Assembly: GCF_001570805.1 (NCBI RefSeq)
Contig: NZ_BCSJ01000003.1
Span: 186,001-250,000, forward strand
Source of the DNA: Brevibacterium epidermidis NBRC 14811
GTDB taxonomy: Bacteria; Actinomycetota; Actinomycetes; Actinomycetales; Brevibacteriaceae
Direction of reading: 5' to 3'
DNA length: 64,000 nucleotides
A program made the translations under genes and the position numbers. The notes beneath the pieces were generated by a model that ran no database searches, was not told the DNA's origin, and worked only from the letters and a program-made list of their open reading frames with translations. Positions 45,190 to 54,135 of this stretch are shown here, piece after piece. Positions within the stretch are counted from its first letter, which is position 1. Each line of letters begins with the position of its first letter.

Positions 45190-45941
45190 GACAACCAGTC
45201 CAACTCGCGCTGAGGAGCCACACCAATGAATTCAACGAAAGCCGCGTTGAGCGTCCTTCCAGCTGCAACCTCAGCAATCGTGCCATCGGACAGAATTCGC
45301 CCGCGGCTCATGAGAGCGACGCGCGTGCATGTGCGCTCAATGACATCCATATTATGACTGGATAACAACACTGTGCCGCCCCCGGTGACGTACTGCCGGA
45401 GGAGCGCTTCGATCGAATGTGCAGAAATCGGGTCTATCGCTTCGAACGGCTCATCGAGTACAAGTACCTTGGGTCGATGCAGAAGTGCGACTGCGAGACC
45501 GATCTTCTTCCGCATACCGGTGGAGTAGTCGACGATGAGCGTATTCGGTGCGCTGTCAAGTTCAAGAATAGTCAGCAGATCATCCGACCGTTCTTGCCAA
45601 CGCGTATCCATGCCGCGCAACCCGGCCGTATACTCCAACAGTTCTGCGCCTGTCAGGCGCTCGGGCAGCGACAGCCCTTCCAACATGATGCCGAGGGTAC
45701 CAAGAGCCTGCTCTCGCTCTCGGACGATGTCGAATCCAGCGAGGCTGACGGTACCTGCGGTTGGAGCCAACAAACCGGCGATCATCGACAGGGTAGTGGA
45801 CTTCCCAGCCCCATTCGGCCCGACGATGCCATAGAAGCTTCCGGCCTCTACGCTCAGGTCAATGGCATCGACTGCTGTGAAATCTCCGAAATCTTTTGTG
45901 AGTTCTCGAAGTCGAACTGCGGATTCAGTAGATGTATTCAT
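45186..45941 (-). CDS. ABC transporter ATPase (CcmA/drug-export type)
   Basis: 251 residues. Walker A GPNGAGKST (41-49), signature STGMRKK (140-146, unusual but typical of this subgroup), Walker B VLVLDEP (159-165), H-loop His in SSHNMD. I start at the ATG at 45941 after AGGATGAAATC; an upstream in-frame ATG gives an unlikely Cys/Asn-rich extension. Couples to the permease by 4-bp overlap. Sits 600 bases downstream of an FMN reductase on the same strand, too far to assume one transcript. Confidence 0.92.
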   Translation of the reverse strand: MNTSTESAVRLRELTKDFGDFTAVDAIDLSVEAGSFYGIVGPNGAGKSTTLSMIAGLLAPTAGTVSLAGFDIVREREQALGTLGIMLEGLSLPERLTGAELLEYTAGLRGMDTRWQERSDDLLTILELDSAPNTLIVDYSTGMRKKIGLAVALLHRPKVLVLDEPFEAIDPISAHSIEALLRQYVTGGGTVLLSSHNMDVIERTCTRVALMSRGRILSDGTIAEVAAGRTLNAAFVEFIGVAPQRELDWLS

Positions 45942-46543
45942 GATTTCATCCTGAGGATTACAGTTGTATCGGTTCTGCACACAGCGTTGGCAGGGCATCT
46001 GATGGTCCCGGAACCAGGACGGTGGTGAGCGGTGCTGACCGTAAGCTCACCCGACCGATGGCCGCAGGCGAACACGGTCCCCCACCGGGGTTCAGCCCAC
46101 ATCGGCTCCTATCAACGGTGATCTCTCCGTGGCCTGGGAAGCCAACCTCGGCCCCGGCCTGCCGAGCACGGTGCAATTCTGCGACCGGTAGATCCCTGGC
46201 TCGCGACAATCCCTTCTGCTTCTTAGCCTGAAAATGGCGGCGAGAGCTCCGAAAGTCTGCCCCGAGGCGGCTCGTCACCAGATTTTGACGCAAGGGGGTC
46301 CAGCCATGACGCTGCCCCGCGCAACTGGCTCACGAGAACCCGATGCTCCGCCGGTGGCGCCGAAGGAGCAATCCGAATGGACCCGAGTCTTTGAAGGCTG
46401 GTTCGATGCACCCCAAGTTGAGATTCGAAAAGTGGAGGGTGGGCCGCACTCGCGCCCTTCACCATCAGAAAGAACATGGGATCTTGGACTGACATACCGA
46501 CACCTCCTCACGGCTCAGTTCCGTGCACTGCCCGCAGGGATGC
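45942..46543. other. unassigned 600-base stretch, GC-richer than its surroundings
   Basis: Open frames exist on both strands but none has a recognisable domain or start. The composition looks more like the flanking core DNA than like the island, and it contains the only CCGAGGCGGC motif I found in the island (46262-46271). Possibly a fragment of another locus. Confidence 0.4.
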
Positions 46544-47149
46544 TCATACTGAAATAGAAACACGAACCGAGGCCATGGCTTCAGCCCACACAACAACCGA
46601 ATGCAGAGTTGCAGAGAGATCGTCCACATGCCGAGCTTCTGGGGCAAAGTCGCCCGCTGTTGCGGGATGAGCAAGGTCAGATTCTGTATAGTCGAAGTCG
46701 GTGAAAGTTGAAAGAACAACCTGCTCGCGAACATCTGCCAGTCCAAGTTCGGCCGAGATTGTACGCATCTGTTCGACCGCTCGAACTCCACCATCTGCGC
46801 CGTAGCTGACAAACCCTGCGGATTTGTTCGTCCATTCGTCGTACAGGTAGTCGATCGCATTCTTCAGCGCACCAGGTACGCCGTGGTTGTATTCCGCGAT
46901 GACGAAGACGTAACCGTCGTAAGCGGCGATCGACTCTGCCCATCTACGGGTGTGATCATTCTGGTAGATCCCCCACGCAGCTGGATAGGGCTCATCGAGA
47001 ACCGGAAGGGAATAATCTGCCAGGTCAATCAAATCGAAATCGACTTCGACCGGCGAGTGGGTGCGACCATACTCATAGACCCATTCAGCTACTTGACGTC
47101 CACGACGATGTTGACGGGTACTACCGACGATGACGGCAATCTTTGTCAT
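46544..47149 (-). CDS. NADPH-dependent FMN reductase family protein, paralogue 2
   Basis: 201 residues, alignable end to end with the product of 34182-34790 (identical runs include YDGYVFV and EYNHGVPG). GSTRQHRRGRQVAEW is the phosphate loop. Start at 47149 has GGAGG upstream. A perfect palindrome with the same arms as before paralogue 1 lies at 47168-47190. Unlike paralogue 1 it has no MFS pump attached. The two copies must descend from one duplication or two arrivals. Confidence 0.9.
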   Translation of the reverse strand: MTKIAVIVGSTRQHRRGRQVAEWVYEYGRTHSPVEVDFDLIDLADYSLPVLDEPYPAAWGIYQNDHTRRWAESIAAYDGYVFVIAEYNHGVPGALKNAIDYLYDEWTNKSAGFVSYGADGGVRAVEQMRTISAELGLADVREQVVLSTFTDFDYTESDLAHPATAGDFAPEARHVDDLSATLHSVVVWAEAMASVRVSISV

Positions 47150-47167
47150 GCTAACCTCCATTGGTTT

Positions 47168-47190
47168 GTAAAGTACTTCTGGTACTTTAC
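47168..47190 (-). promoter_or_regulatory. operator palindrome GTAAAGTAC-N5-GTACTTTAC (FMN reductase 2)
   Basis: Arms identical to those at 34810-34832, spacer TTCTG instead of TTCTT, and almost the same distance (19 bases) from the start codon. Two paralogues keeping arms and distance, while the surroundings differ, indicates a functional operator. Confidence 0.75.
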
Positions 47191-47741
47191 AGAATATGCA
47201 ATACCAGATCATCGCGCAAGAGCTCACCGGAACTCACGCACCGCACGGATCTTCTCCGCTTGAGACGCACAGCGACCTCAGCACCGCCCCGAGGTCGCCG
47301 TGCTGAGTGCACTCTGATGGCAAATGTGGTTGTAATCGGCATCAGAATTATGACAACCTAGTTGTCAGAGTACGTGTAAATCTTTGCAATAGCCACCCCG
47401 AAAACAGGACATTCAAAATTCGAATCCTGCAAGAACGGTCCTCTCCGTAAAAACTGTCGACAACGCGCACAGTCTGACGTGGTGAATCCAAATGGATAGC
47501 ACCGACATGAACTGGACCAGTAGGCGCCCCAGTCCCCCCGACGCTCCTACCCTGGGTGCGGCTCCTGCTCGTCGGATTAGCCTCCGGCACTCTTGATCGA
47601 ATCTTTGACGACATGAACGTTGGAACGACGTACGGCATCATGGATTCGCTCACCATCAGTGCACTCTGGATCTATATTCGGTCGTATGCCCGGGATAAAT
47701 TCGCCGGGTCCCGAGATTGTCGCGGAAAGTAGCTCGACACT
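47191..47741. other. non-coding stretch
   Basis: No supportable gene; short frames only. It holds the divergent promoters of the reductase (left) and the GNAT gene (right). Confidence 0.5.
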
Positions 47742-48203
47742 ATGAACATCCCATGTGATGGCGTGAACATTGCGCGTCTTGAGCCCCAAGAGGTCGTAAA
47801 CGCATCCAGTCAGCTGATCGTTCTGCAACGGCAGGCTTACCTCGTTGAAGCCGCGCTCATCGGCGACTACCGCATCCCCCAGCTCAGTGAGTCAGAAGCA
47901 AGGCTTGTAGCTGCTGGCCTTCAGTGGCACGTCGCGATCGCGAGTTCTGCAATCGTCGCGGCAATCGCCTATTCCAAACCTGCTCTCTCACTCGAAGTGG
48001 ATCGTCTGTTTGTTGAACCGCGCTGGCATCGCTTGGGTTTGGCCCGCCAACTGATACTCTCTCTTGGCTCAGAGCCGATAGACGTCTCAACTGGCCGCGA
48101 AAACACTCCAGCGCGTCGGCTGTATGAAGCACTCAGCTTCTCGCATGTCGGCGACACGGAAGCACTACCTGGATTGTGGGTCAGTCGATACAAACGAGCG
48201 TGA
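47742..48203 (+). CDS. GNAT-family N-acetyltransferase
   Basis: 153 residues. The core strand-helix with SLEVDRLFVEPRWHRLGLARQLILSL supplies the acetyl-CoA pyrophosphate loop, and ENTPARRLYEALSFSHVGD is the C-terminal signature (NxxARRLYExxGF). The loop is RWHRLGLA rather than R/QxxGxG/A, a slight departure. Substrate unknown. Stand-alone. Confidence 0.8.
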   Translation: MNIPCDGVNIARLEPQEVVNASSQLIVLQRQAYLVEAALIGDYRIPQLSESEARLVAAGLQWHVAIASSAIVAAIAYSKPALSLEVDRLFVEPRWHRLGLARQLILSLGSEPIDVSTGRENTPARRLYEALSFSHVGDTEALPGLWVSRYKRA

Positions 48204-49696
48204 TATGCACAGCGTATTTGGAATTGCCCGATGAGTTATGTCGGCGACAGGCCCGATCGGCACTTTGGCACTCGATCGCCGGCCGAGTATCTCGTTGAAC
48301 TGTAAATCCGTTCAGAATACGGTCGCACGGTTTAGGACACCGCACGGGGAAACTGCGAGGCAGCGGCGTCGTTCTTCTTGTAGTCCGAAGTCGGCTCCTG
48401 GTCGGCCCCGCAGCCGCATCCAGAACAAGGTTCTAGGTGATTCTTGCATGATGAATGGGGACTGCACACCACCGAGAGAAGAGCTCCGCCAGACGTCGGA
48501 CCAAAGAGATCTACAGTCGACGAACTACTGCTAATTCCCATAGCCCTGCTGCAGGCTCTCGCTGACCCGACACGAGTCCAGCTCCAAGAGATCAACTCTG
48601 AAGCACGGCGTCTTGGGAACCACGCTTGGAAGCACATCGCGCCAATCGCCGTGGCCTGAAGTTCTAGACAACTCGGCCGTCTCAAGACCGTCGTTCGGGA
48701 ACTTACTCATCGCAGATCTGAAGAACACGTGCACGGCATCCTGTCAGCCGCCATCGACAACGGTCGCCGAGGCGACTCGTACCCCGTGCTTCACCTTCGG
48801 CGGCACCCGCAACACTAGCCACTCGAACTCTTCCCGAACAGGCAAGTGCATGTATGGACCAGTTCGATCTGCGAGTCAGACACAGGGCAGACGGGACGGC
48901 TGCACATCCAAGCGCTAAGTCACCGCTGAGTTGTTCGCGTTAAGAAATACTGTCACGAGATTCCAGATCGAGGAGGCCTCGCTTTCAGTCGCAGTCCGCC
49001 TGGAATCTTCTCAGTGACGCGTGGGTCCCATCAGGTCTTTCGCCGCTCAGATCGACTGGATACAACCGCATCTGCTGCAATTGAGTCGATAATATTTGCT
49101 CCTGCGAGGGCTGCGTTGCATCGTCCAGCACGGGGGTGTTGTCCCCTTGGAAAAGTTTGAGTTAGACGCAAGCCGGGGACCGGTACTCTGCAAATCTCTA
49201 AGGCTCACCCCGGCACAAGCAGTCTGCATGTAATCCTGCATTCGGCGGGCGCTGCGGTTGATGCCCGAGTCCATCACTTGAACTATCAACGGGTCGCTCA
49301 GACGCCGAGAAAGCCACAAACGCAACTGTCTACCTCGCACCTTCGAACCACCTAATCACTCAGCACTGAGTCAATGACTGTGCTGGCGACTTTGAACTAC
49401 CAGACGCTGACATTGCACGCCTTCATGGAGAACTCGGAGGTAGACAAAGCGATCGATTTTGCTGATCGCCTCTGACTAGGCTGTCTGGGGCACATCAGGG
49501 GTGCCAAAGTGTGCCAGCACGTTGATCATTTGCTGAGGTGACGATTAGCTCCAAATTTCGGCCTCAAGAGTTTACGCCGCCTTGAAAGCTTCACGAAGCT
49601 GCTTACATTTCCCCGCCGACGGTCGTAGGAAATTACACAGCTTGTTCTGCCTGTTGGACGACCGACACCGTGTGTCCAAGCATTGCACGATCCACC
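48204..49696. other. gene-poor, probably decayed DNA
   Basis: About 1.5 kb with only short frames. A segment near 48531-48659 (LLQALADPTRVQL) resembles the start of an ArsR-type HTH but is not continued, and about 49380-49472 reads as a helical C-terminal fragment (LHAFMENSEVDKAIDFADRL, stop). I regard these as remnants; no intact gene, RNA or repeat can be supported. Confidence 0.45.
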
Positions 49697-50044
49697 TCAG
49701 CATGACTTTCTCATTCGTAGACCAGTCCGGTAAAGCTCGATCAGCAGCGGACGAATTTCCCATCCGGTCGCGGTCAATCGATAAAGAGTCCGGTTTGGAA
49801 ATCCCCGGAACACCGTTCGGCTGACCACGCCACACTTGCGCAGATGTGTCAGAACATCAGTGAGGACTTTGTCGCTCAATTTTGGCAAGCTCTGCGATAG
49901 TGCCCCATACGACTTGTCTCCATGCATCAGTTCTCGCAGAACGAGGGTTGTCCATCGACCCTTGAGAGCTTCAAGTGCCACTTCGACCGGGCAGTCGTGA
50001 TGAGGCTCAAGTGTGCGCCCATCCATCCCGGGAACGAGAGTCAT
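49697..50044 (-). CDS. HxlR-family regulator
   Basis: About 115 residues from the ATG at 50044: DCPVEVALEALKGRWTTLVLRELMHG, LSDKVLTDVLTHLRKCGVVSRTVF and a C-terminal helix to RMRKSC. The cysteine before PVEVAL is the conserved redox-reactive Cys of DUF24/HxlR proteins such as YodB and QorR. An upstream ATG at 50119 (with GGAGG) would overlap the divergent gene's start, so I prefer the shorter form. It is a candidate to bind the GTAAAGTAC palindromes of the reductase genes, because YodB-type repressors control such reductases; this is inference. Confidence 0.82.
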   Translation of the reverse strand: MTLVPGMDGRTLEPHHDCPVEVALEALKGRWTTLVLRELMHGDKSYGALSQSLPKLSDKVLTDVLTHLRKCGVVSRTVFRGFPNRTLYRLTATGWEIRPLLIELYRTGLRMRKSC

Positions 50045-50104
50045 GTCCCATCCGCTGTAACTCTCCGTTTGGTTAGTCACATTGCGATCATCTTGACTAG
50101 ATTT

Positions 50105-50542
50105 ATGACTGAAAGCCATTTCACTGACACCTCCAACGTCTCTCTTACAACCACAGCAGCAGATCATCCCTCGGCATTCGCCCGCGCCTTCAATAGCGGT
50201 GACCCCCAGGCGGTTGAACTCTTGTACGAGGAATCCAGTACGTTCGTCTCTTCTCCTGGCACTCCACATTCTGGCCAGGACCGAATCGCGGCGAACACAT
50301 CATTTCAGGCGCTAGGATTGCCTCTTGCCGTACAGCTTCGCCATGTGTACGAAACGAACGATATAGCACTCCTCATTGTCGACTGGACAATCTCGGGGAC
50401 CACGCCAGAAGGGCAGTTGATCAACATCCGCGGCACAGCAACCGACGTCGCTCGCCGCGGAGACGACGGATTTTGGCGGTACCTCATCGACAACCCTTTC
50501 GGTACGGCGCGAGCCCACGATACCCACCACAACCACGGCTAG
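50105..50542 (+). CDS. SnoaL-like / DUF4440-type NTF2-fold protein
   Basis: 145 residues. PSAFARAFNSGDPQAVELLYEE, then a beta-rich second half with GTATDVARRGDDGFWRYLIDNPF, the usual ketosteroid-isomerase-like plan. Function is not defined. Diverges from the HxlR gene with about 60 bases between starts; HxlR regulators commonly control the divergent neighbour, so this is its first target candidate. Confidence 0.8.
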   Translation: MTESHFTDTSNVSLTTTAADHPSAFARAFNSGDPQAVELLYEESSTFVSSPGTPHSGQDRIAANTSFQALGLPLAVQLRHVYETNDIALLIVDWTISGTTPEGQLINIRGTATDVARRGDDGFWRYLIDNPFGTARAHDTHHNHG

Positions 50543-51121
50543 AACGTACGTGCAGGAATCTCTCCGATGTGATCTACAAATCTCATGCATCAGTCTGTAA
50601 GCATGTCCAGGCATGAGCCCAGATGTCGGAATCCTCAACCATCGCGACGAAGCGCAGATAGCTCTGCAGCACCTGCAATCACTTTCATCCCACCGGCAAC
50701 ACTGGCCGTGACCGGAACAAGACGGCACATTCGCCGATCATCCGCCACACATAGCAAAGGATGGTGCCACTTGAGCGTCTTACGGAAAGAACATCTTCAA
50801 CCCATTCATTCACGAGCAAACTGATCGGCAGGAGTCCGCTGGGTCACTTCACGAGGCAAGAGCAGCCATCCTCCACCACACACGTTGTGGTGGGTTATGT
50901 CGATAGGTAAAGCCAATTTCGCCATCGCACAACGGTTCCTGGCATCACCTGCGACCGTAGCCCAAGCCCAGTCCCCCTTCACTAGTCTGGTTTGAGTCCA
51001 CTCGTAGTTCTAGCTTCGCCAGGAGGTCCTGGCGCCACGTCCGATCCCTCTCCTCCGTGAATTCCGAACTCTTTTCTAGAATTCTACTGTGTTAAAAGTT
51101 TTTTCGTACTATCGTGAATGT
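50543..51121. other. non-coding stretch
   Basis: No supportable gene. At its end a TACTAT -10-like box (51108-51113) lies 8 bases before the ATG at 51122, so the acetyltransferase mRNA may be leaderless. Confidence 0.5.
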
Positions 51122-51865
51122 ATGAAGTTGAGATTCAGCACACTCCAGACTCGCCCGGAGTTGCTTCGCGAACTCCTTAATATGGAGAACACCTGGCCGG
51201 AGTTCATCCGGCAGGACCCGATAGGCGAGCTGTATTACAACGCCGACATTCTCCTCCAACTCGCCGAATACACGCTGCTGGCATTGGATGACCATGACGC
51301 GATCATCGCCAAAGTTCACTCGATTCCCTTTCAAACACCGCCAAACGGAGAGCTCCCAGCAGACGGATGGGATGGTGCGATTCGTCGTGGATTGATCCGC
51401 CTGTTGACCGGGAGCACACCGAACGCCATATCTGCGCTGGAAATCGCCGTAAGATCGGATGCTCGAGGTCAGGGAGTTTCTGCCCAAGCCCTGGAGGCAG
51501 CGCGCGTCAATGCCCGACGACTCGGATTCTCCCAACTCCTTGCCCCTGTCCGACCCAACGGAAAAGTGGATCCTTTTCAGGACATGCAGGCATATGTCCA
51601 TCGCACCCGCGAGGATGGCCTGCCTCTTGATCCGTGGCTACGCACACACGTGCGCGCCGGCGGTACCGTTGAATCTATAGCGCAGCGATCCATGGTCGTC
51701 ACGGGAACGCTCAGCGAATGGAGAGCATGGACAGGTCTGCCGTTCGACACCTCAGGCCCGGTCCACGTGCCGGATGCTTTGGCTCCGGTACATTGCGATG
51801 CCGAGCTCGGTATCGCGACGTATGTCGAACCCAATATCTGGGTCAGTCACAGCACAGAAGGTTAA
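51122..51865 (+). CDS. GNAT-family acetyltransferase, 247 residues
   Basis: Start at 51122 (MKLRFSTLQTRPELLRELL) rather than 33 bases earlier. Central EIAVRSDARGQGVSAQALEAARVNARRLGF contains the acetyl-CoA loop RGQGVS; the C-terminal WVSH region is extra relative to small GNATs. Substrate unknown. It is followed 41 bases later by an SGNH hydrolase on the same strand, and the pair may add and remove an acyl group on one molecule, which is speculative. Confidence 0.8.
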   Translation: MKLRFSTLQTRPELLRELLNMENTWPEFIRQDPIGELYYNADILLQLAEYTLLALDDHDAIIAKVHSIPFQTPPNGELPADGWDGAIRRGLIRLLTGSTPNAISALEIAVRSDARGQGVSAQALEAARVNARRLGFSQLLAPVRPNGKVDPFQDMQAYVHRTREDGLPLDPWLRTHVRAGGTVESIAQRSMVVTGTLSEWRAWTGLPFDTSGPVHVPDALAPVHCDAELGIATYVEPNIWVSHSTEG

Positions 51866-51906
51866 GTTGCACTCACCAGCGATCCGCTACTGGAGGTTCC
51901 CTCGAA

Positions 51907-52527
51907 ATGAAAGAACTCGACCTCACTTCACGAGCCACCTGGGTATTCACCGGCGACAGCATCACCCAGGGGGTCTTCCACACATATGGCTCTCGCTCTT
52001 GGGTTGAACTGGTCAGTGAGCAGGTTCGCTGGGAGCTCCGTCGGGTGCAGGACATTGTGATCAACTCAGGCGTTTCCGCTTGGACGGCTCTCGAAATAAA
52101 CGCTGACTTCGAGTATCTCGTCGGCCGCTTCAATCCCCAGGTGCTCAACGTTTCGCTCGGCACAAACGACGCCTTAGATGGTGAGTCCGGACTCACCAAC
52201 TTCCAAAGGCGACTCGCCGAGATCGTGCAACAGGGACACGGAATTCGTGCGACTGTCGTCCTCCATACCCCAGTCCTTGTGATGCCAGACGCACCAGTAC
52301 CTCGACGCAAGTGGATGACCGCATATGCCGAAGCAATACGCAACGTTGCCGAAGCAGAAGATGCCCTCCTTGTCGACCACGAGCAACACTGGCGTCAGCA
52401 CTTCGGCGCCGAAGCCCCAACTGCTTGGATGGACGACAGCACCCACCCTAACGCAGTCGGCCATCGCCATATAGCCGAAATCACGTTGCAGGCTCTCAGG
52501 CTGGGATCCCTTCGAGAACCATTCTGA
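51907..52527 (+). CDS. SGNH/GDSL-family hydrolase
   Basis: 206 residues. Block I FTGDSITQG with nucleophile Ser18, Gly in NSGVSAW, Asn in SLGTNDA, and block V DSTHPNAVGH with Asp177 and His180: all four SGNH residues are present. No signal peptide, so probably cytoplasmic, deacylating a soluble metabolite or sugar. GGAGG precedes the ATG. Confidence 0.9.
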   Translation: MKELDLTSRATWVFTGDSITQGVFHTYGSRSWVELVSEQVRWELRRVQDIVINSGVSAWTALEINADFEYLVGRFNPQVLNVSLGTNDALDGESGLTNFQRRLAEIVQQGHGIRATVVLHTPVLVMPDAPVPRRKWMTAYAEAIRNVAEAEDALLVDHEQHWRQHFGAEAPTAWMDDSTHPNAVGHRHIAEITLQALRLGSLREPF

Positions 52528-52611
52528 GATTGATCCCGATCAGCAGGCAGCACCACCGTCCTGGCATCGCTGCCAGGAGAATCGCCAAGTGCTCAGGAGC
52601 ATTGAGAATCT

Positions 52612-53085
52612 ATGGACACCCGCAGATACCGCCAGTCTGAAACCTTGAGCACCGGTTCAGCCCAGCTTAAACGTTGGGTATTTGCTCGGCACTCGAATCC
52701 ACTCAGCGCGTGGTCACGCTGGGCATCTACCCCGCTCATTGTTCTGCCCATCTGGAAACGTAGCACGTGGTCAGGCGCAGCAGTCACCGCGTGGATGTTG
52801 CTGAATCCAATTGTTTTCCGGAGTCCCCGCAATGAAAACGCATGGTCGACACGAGCCATGTTGGGTGAAGAACTCTGGAGCGAACGTCTCCGCTGTGACA
52901 AGGCTTCGGCTATCAACGTTTTGTCTACTGCGGCAATGGTGGTGTCGATCGTTGGCGCCCGGAGAAGGTCGGCATACCAAGCTCTTCCGGCTACTGCCAT
53001 TCAAATGACACTGACTCTTGTATTCTGGAAACTAATGGCAGATTTCTACGCTAAAGCTCAGTACGCTGGCCATTCGACCCGATAA
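52612..53085 (+). CDS. DUF6653-like membrane protein
   Basis: 157 residues. FARHSNPLSAWSRWASTPLIVLPIW, then LNPIVFRSPRNENAWSTRAMLGE and a final helix, which I associate with the DUF6653 family; the family assignment is from memory of the pattern. Three or four membrane helices. Function unknown. Convergent with the SRPBCC-GNAT gene, 30 bases apart. Confidence 0.65.
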   Translation: MDTRRYRQSETLSTGSAQLKRWVFARHSNPLSAWSRWASTPLIVLPIWKRSTWSGAAVTAWMLLNPIVFRSPRNENAWSTRAMLGEELWSERLRCDKASAINVLSTAAMVVSIVGARRRSAYQALPATAIQMTLTLVFWKLMADFYAKAQYAGHSTR

Positions 53086-53115
53086 TACTTGGCTAGCAAC
53101 GGTCTGCTGCAGAGA

Positions 53116-54135
53116 TCACGCGTAGGTGCTTCCGCTCGAGTTTCGCCGAGTACTGAAGCTCAGGTCGAGTCCGTCTTCTCCATCCTCGTCAAGAATTGGG
53201 TCACGCATAAGCCCAGCCTTGAGAGCAACTTTGCGAGAGGCGCTGTTCTTTGGGCGAATACGAGCGAGAAGCGTCCTGTTGGGATGAGTTCGCTGCGCCC
53301 AGTCAAGAACGGTTTGTGTCGCCTCAGTCCCATACCCGCGGCCCCACACCTCAGGGCGAAGGCGACAGATAAGATTCAGTACACTGTGCCCTTGGACAGT
53401 CATGTTCTTGACCCCGCAATACCCCACAATTCGTGACTGGTCTTTCTCGCGCACACACCAATAGCCGTAGCCATAGAACTCCCAATGTCGGATCCAGCGA
53501 TTGACGAGCGCTTCGGCATCAGGAATACCAGTCAGAAGATCCGAAGGGTTATGTTCCACAGTGCGCGGGTTACCTGCAATTTCCAGGATCTGTACGGAGT
53601 CCTCCGTTTTGGGAAGATCGAGACACAATCGCTCAGTACGTAGTTCGGGAATGCTGGTCTTCTCAATTCCGCTTTCGCAGGCCTCTTTCATCCTCAGCAA
53701 TGTCTGGCTCATACCCTCGAACATTGTCTGGTTAAATGCAATGGTTCCGCCCATGTATTTCTCTGTCAGCCCGTGTGCGTAATCAGAGATTCCCTCAGGA
53801 GCCTCTCGACGCTGGATGACCCGCGTTTTCCCTGCGCCATCAGCTTTGAGCGTGAACGACCAGATGAGCCAGTTCTCATCAACGCGGAAAGCTAGCTCGG
53901 TGCCGGGCAAATATCGTACGACCTCGCAATGCGTTGTCCAAGACAGTCCACTTTGGGCATTATCGTTCACAAATCTGACACCAACAGCGATCTCCTCGGC
54001 ACCATCGAGAAGAGTCGTCGAGCGCACTTGAGGACTCCACTCAGGTAATCGCCGAGGATCGTGCATCAACGCCCAAACCCGTGCTGAGGGTGCGTGGATG
54101 AGAACATCTGTTTCAAGAACGTGAATTTCAGGCAT
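53116..54135 (-). CDS. SRPBCC domain fused to GNAT acetyltransferase
   Basis: 339 residues. Residues 1-150 are an SRPBCC/polyketide-cyclase-like domain (VLIHAPSARVWALMHDPRRLPEWSP, typical N-terminus), and residues about 160-330 are a RimJ-type GNAT (ELRTERLCLDL, GYCGVKN, RPEVWGRGYGTEA, SRKVALKAGL). A lipid- or polyketide-binding cup joined to an acetyltransferase suggests recognition of a hydrophobic substrate that is then acetylated. The start overlaps the stop of the DHA2 pump gene by 8 bases, so it belongs to the flavodoxin-pump operon. A decayed paralogue is at 34940-35970. Confidence 0.85.
   Translation of the reverse strand: MPEIHVLETDVLIHAPSARVWALMHDPRRLPEWSPQVRSTTLLDGAEEIAVGVRFVNDNAQSGLSWTTHCEVVRYLPGTELAFRVDENWLIWSFTLKADGAGKTRVIQRREAPEGISDYAHGLTEKYMGGTIAFNQTMFEGMSQTLLRMKEACESGIEKTSIPELRTERLCLDLPKTEDSVQILEIAGNPRTVEHNPSDLLTGIPDAEALVNRWIRHWEFYGYGYWCVREKDQSRIVGYCGVKNMTVQGHSVLNLICRLRPEVWGRGYGTEATQTVLDWAQRTHPNRTLLARIRPKNSASRKVALKAGLMRDPILDEDGEDGLDLSFSTRRNSSGSTYA

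Noticed and set aside
45958-46293. Minus-strand frame with GGGPCSPAAIGR as a gene
   Set aside because: No start signal or family recognised, and another strand is equally open; left as unassigned DNA.
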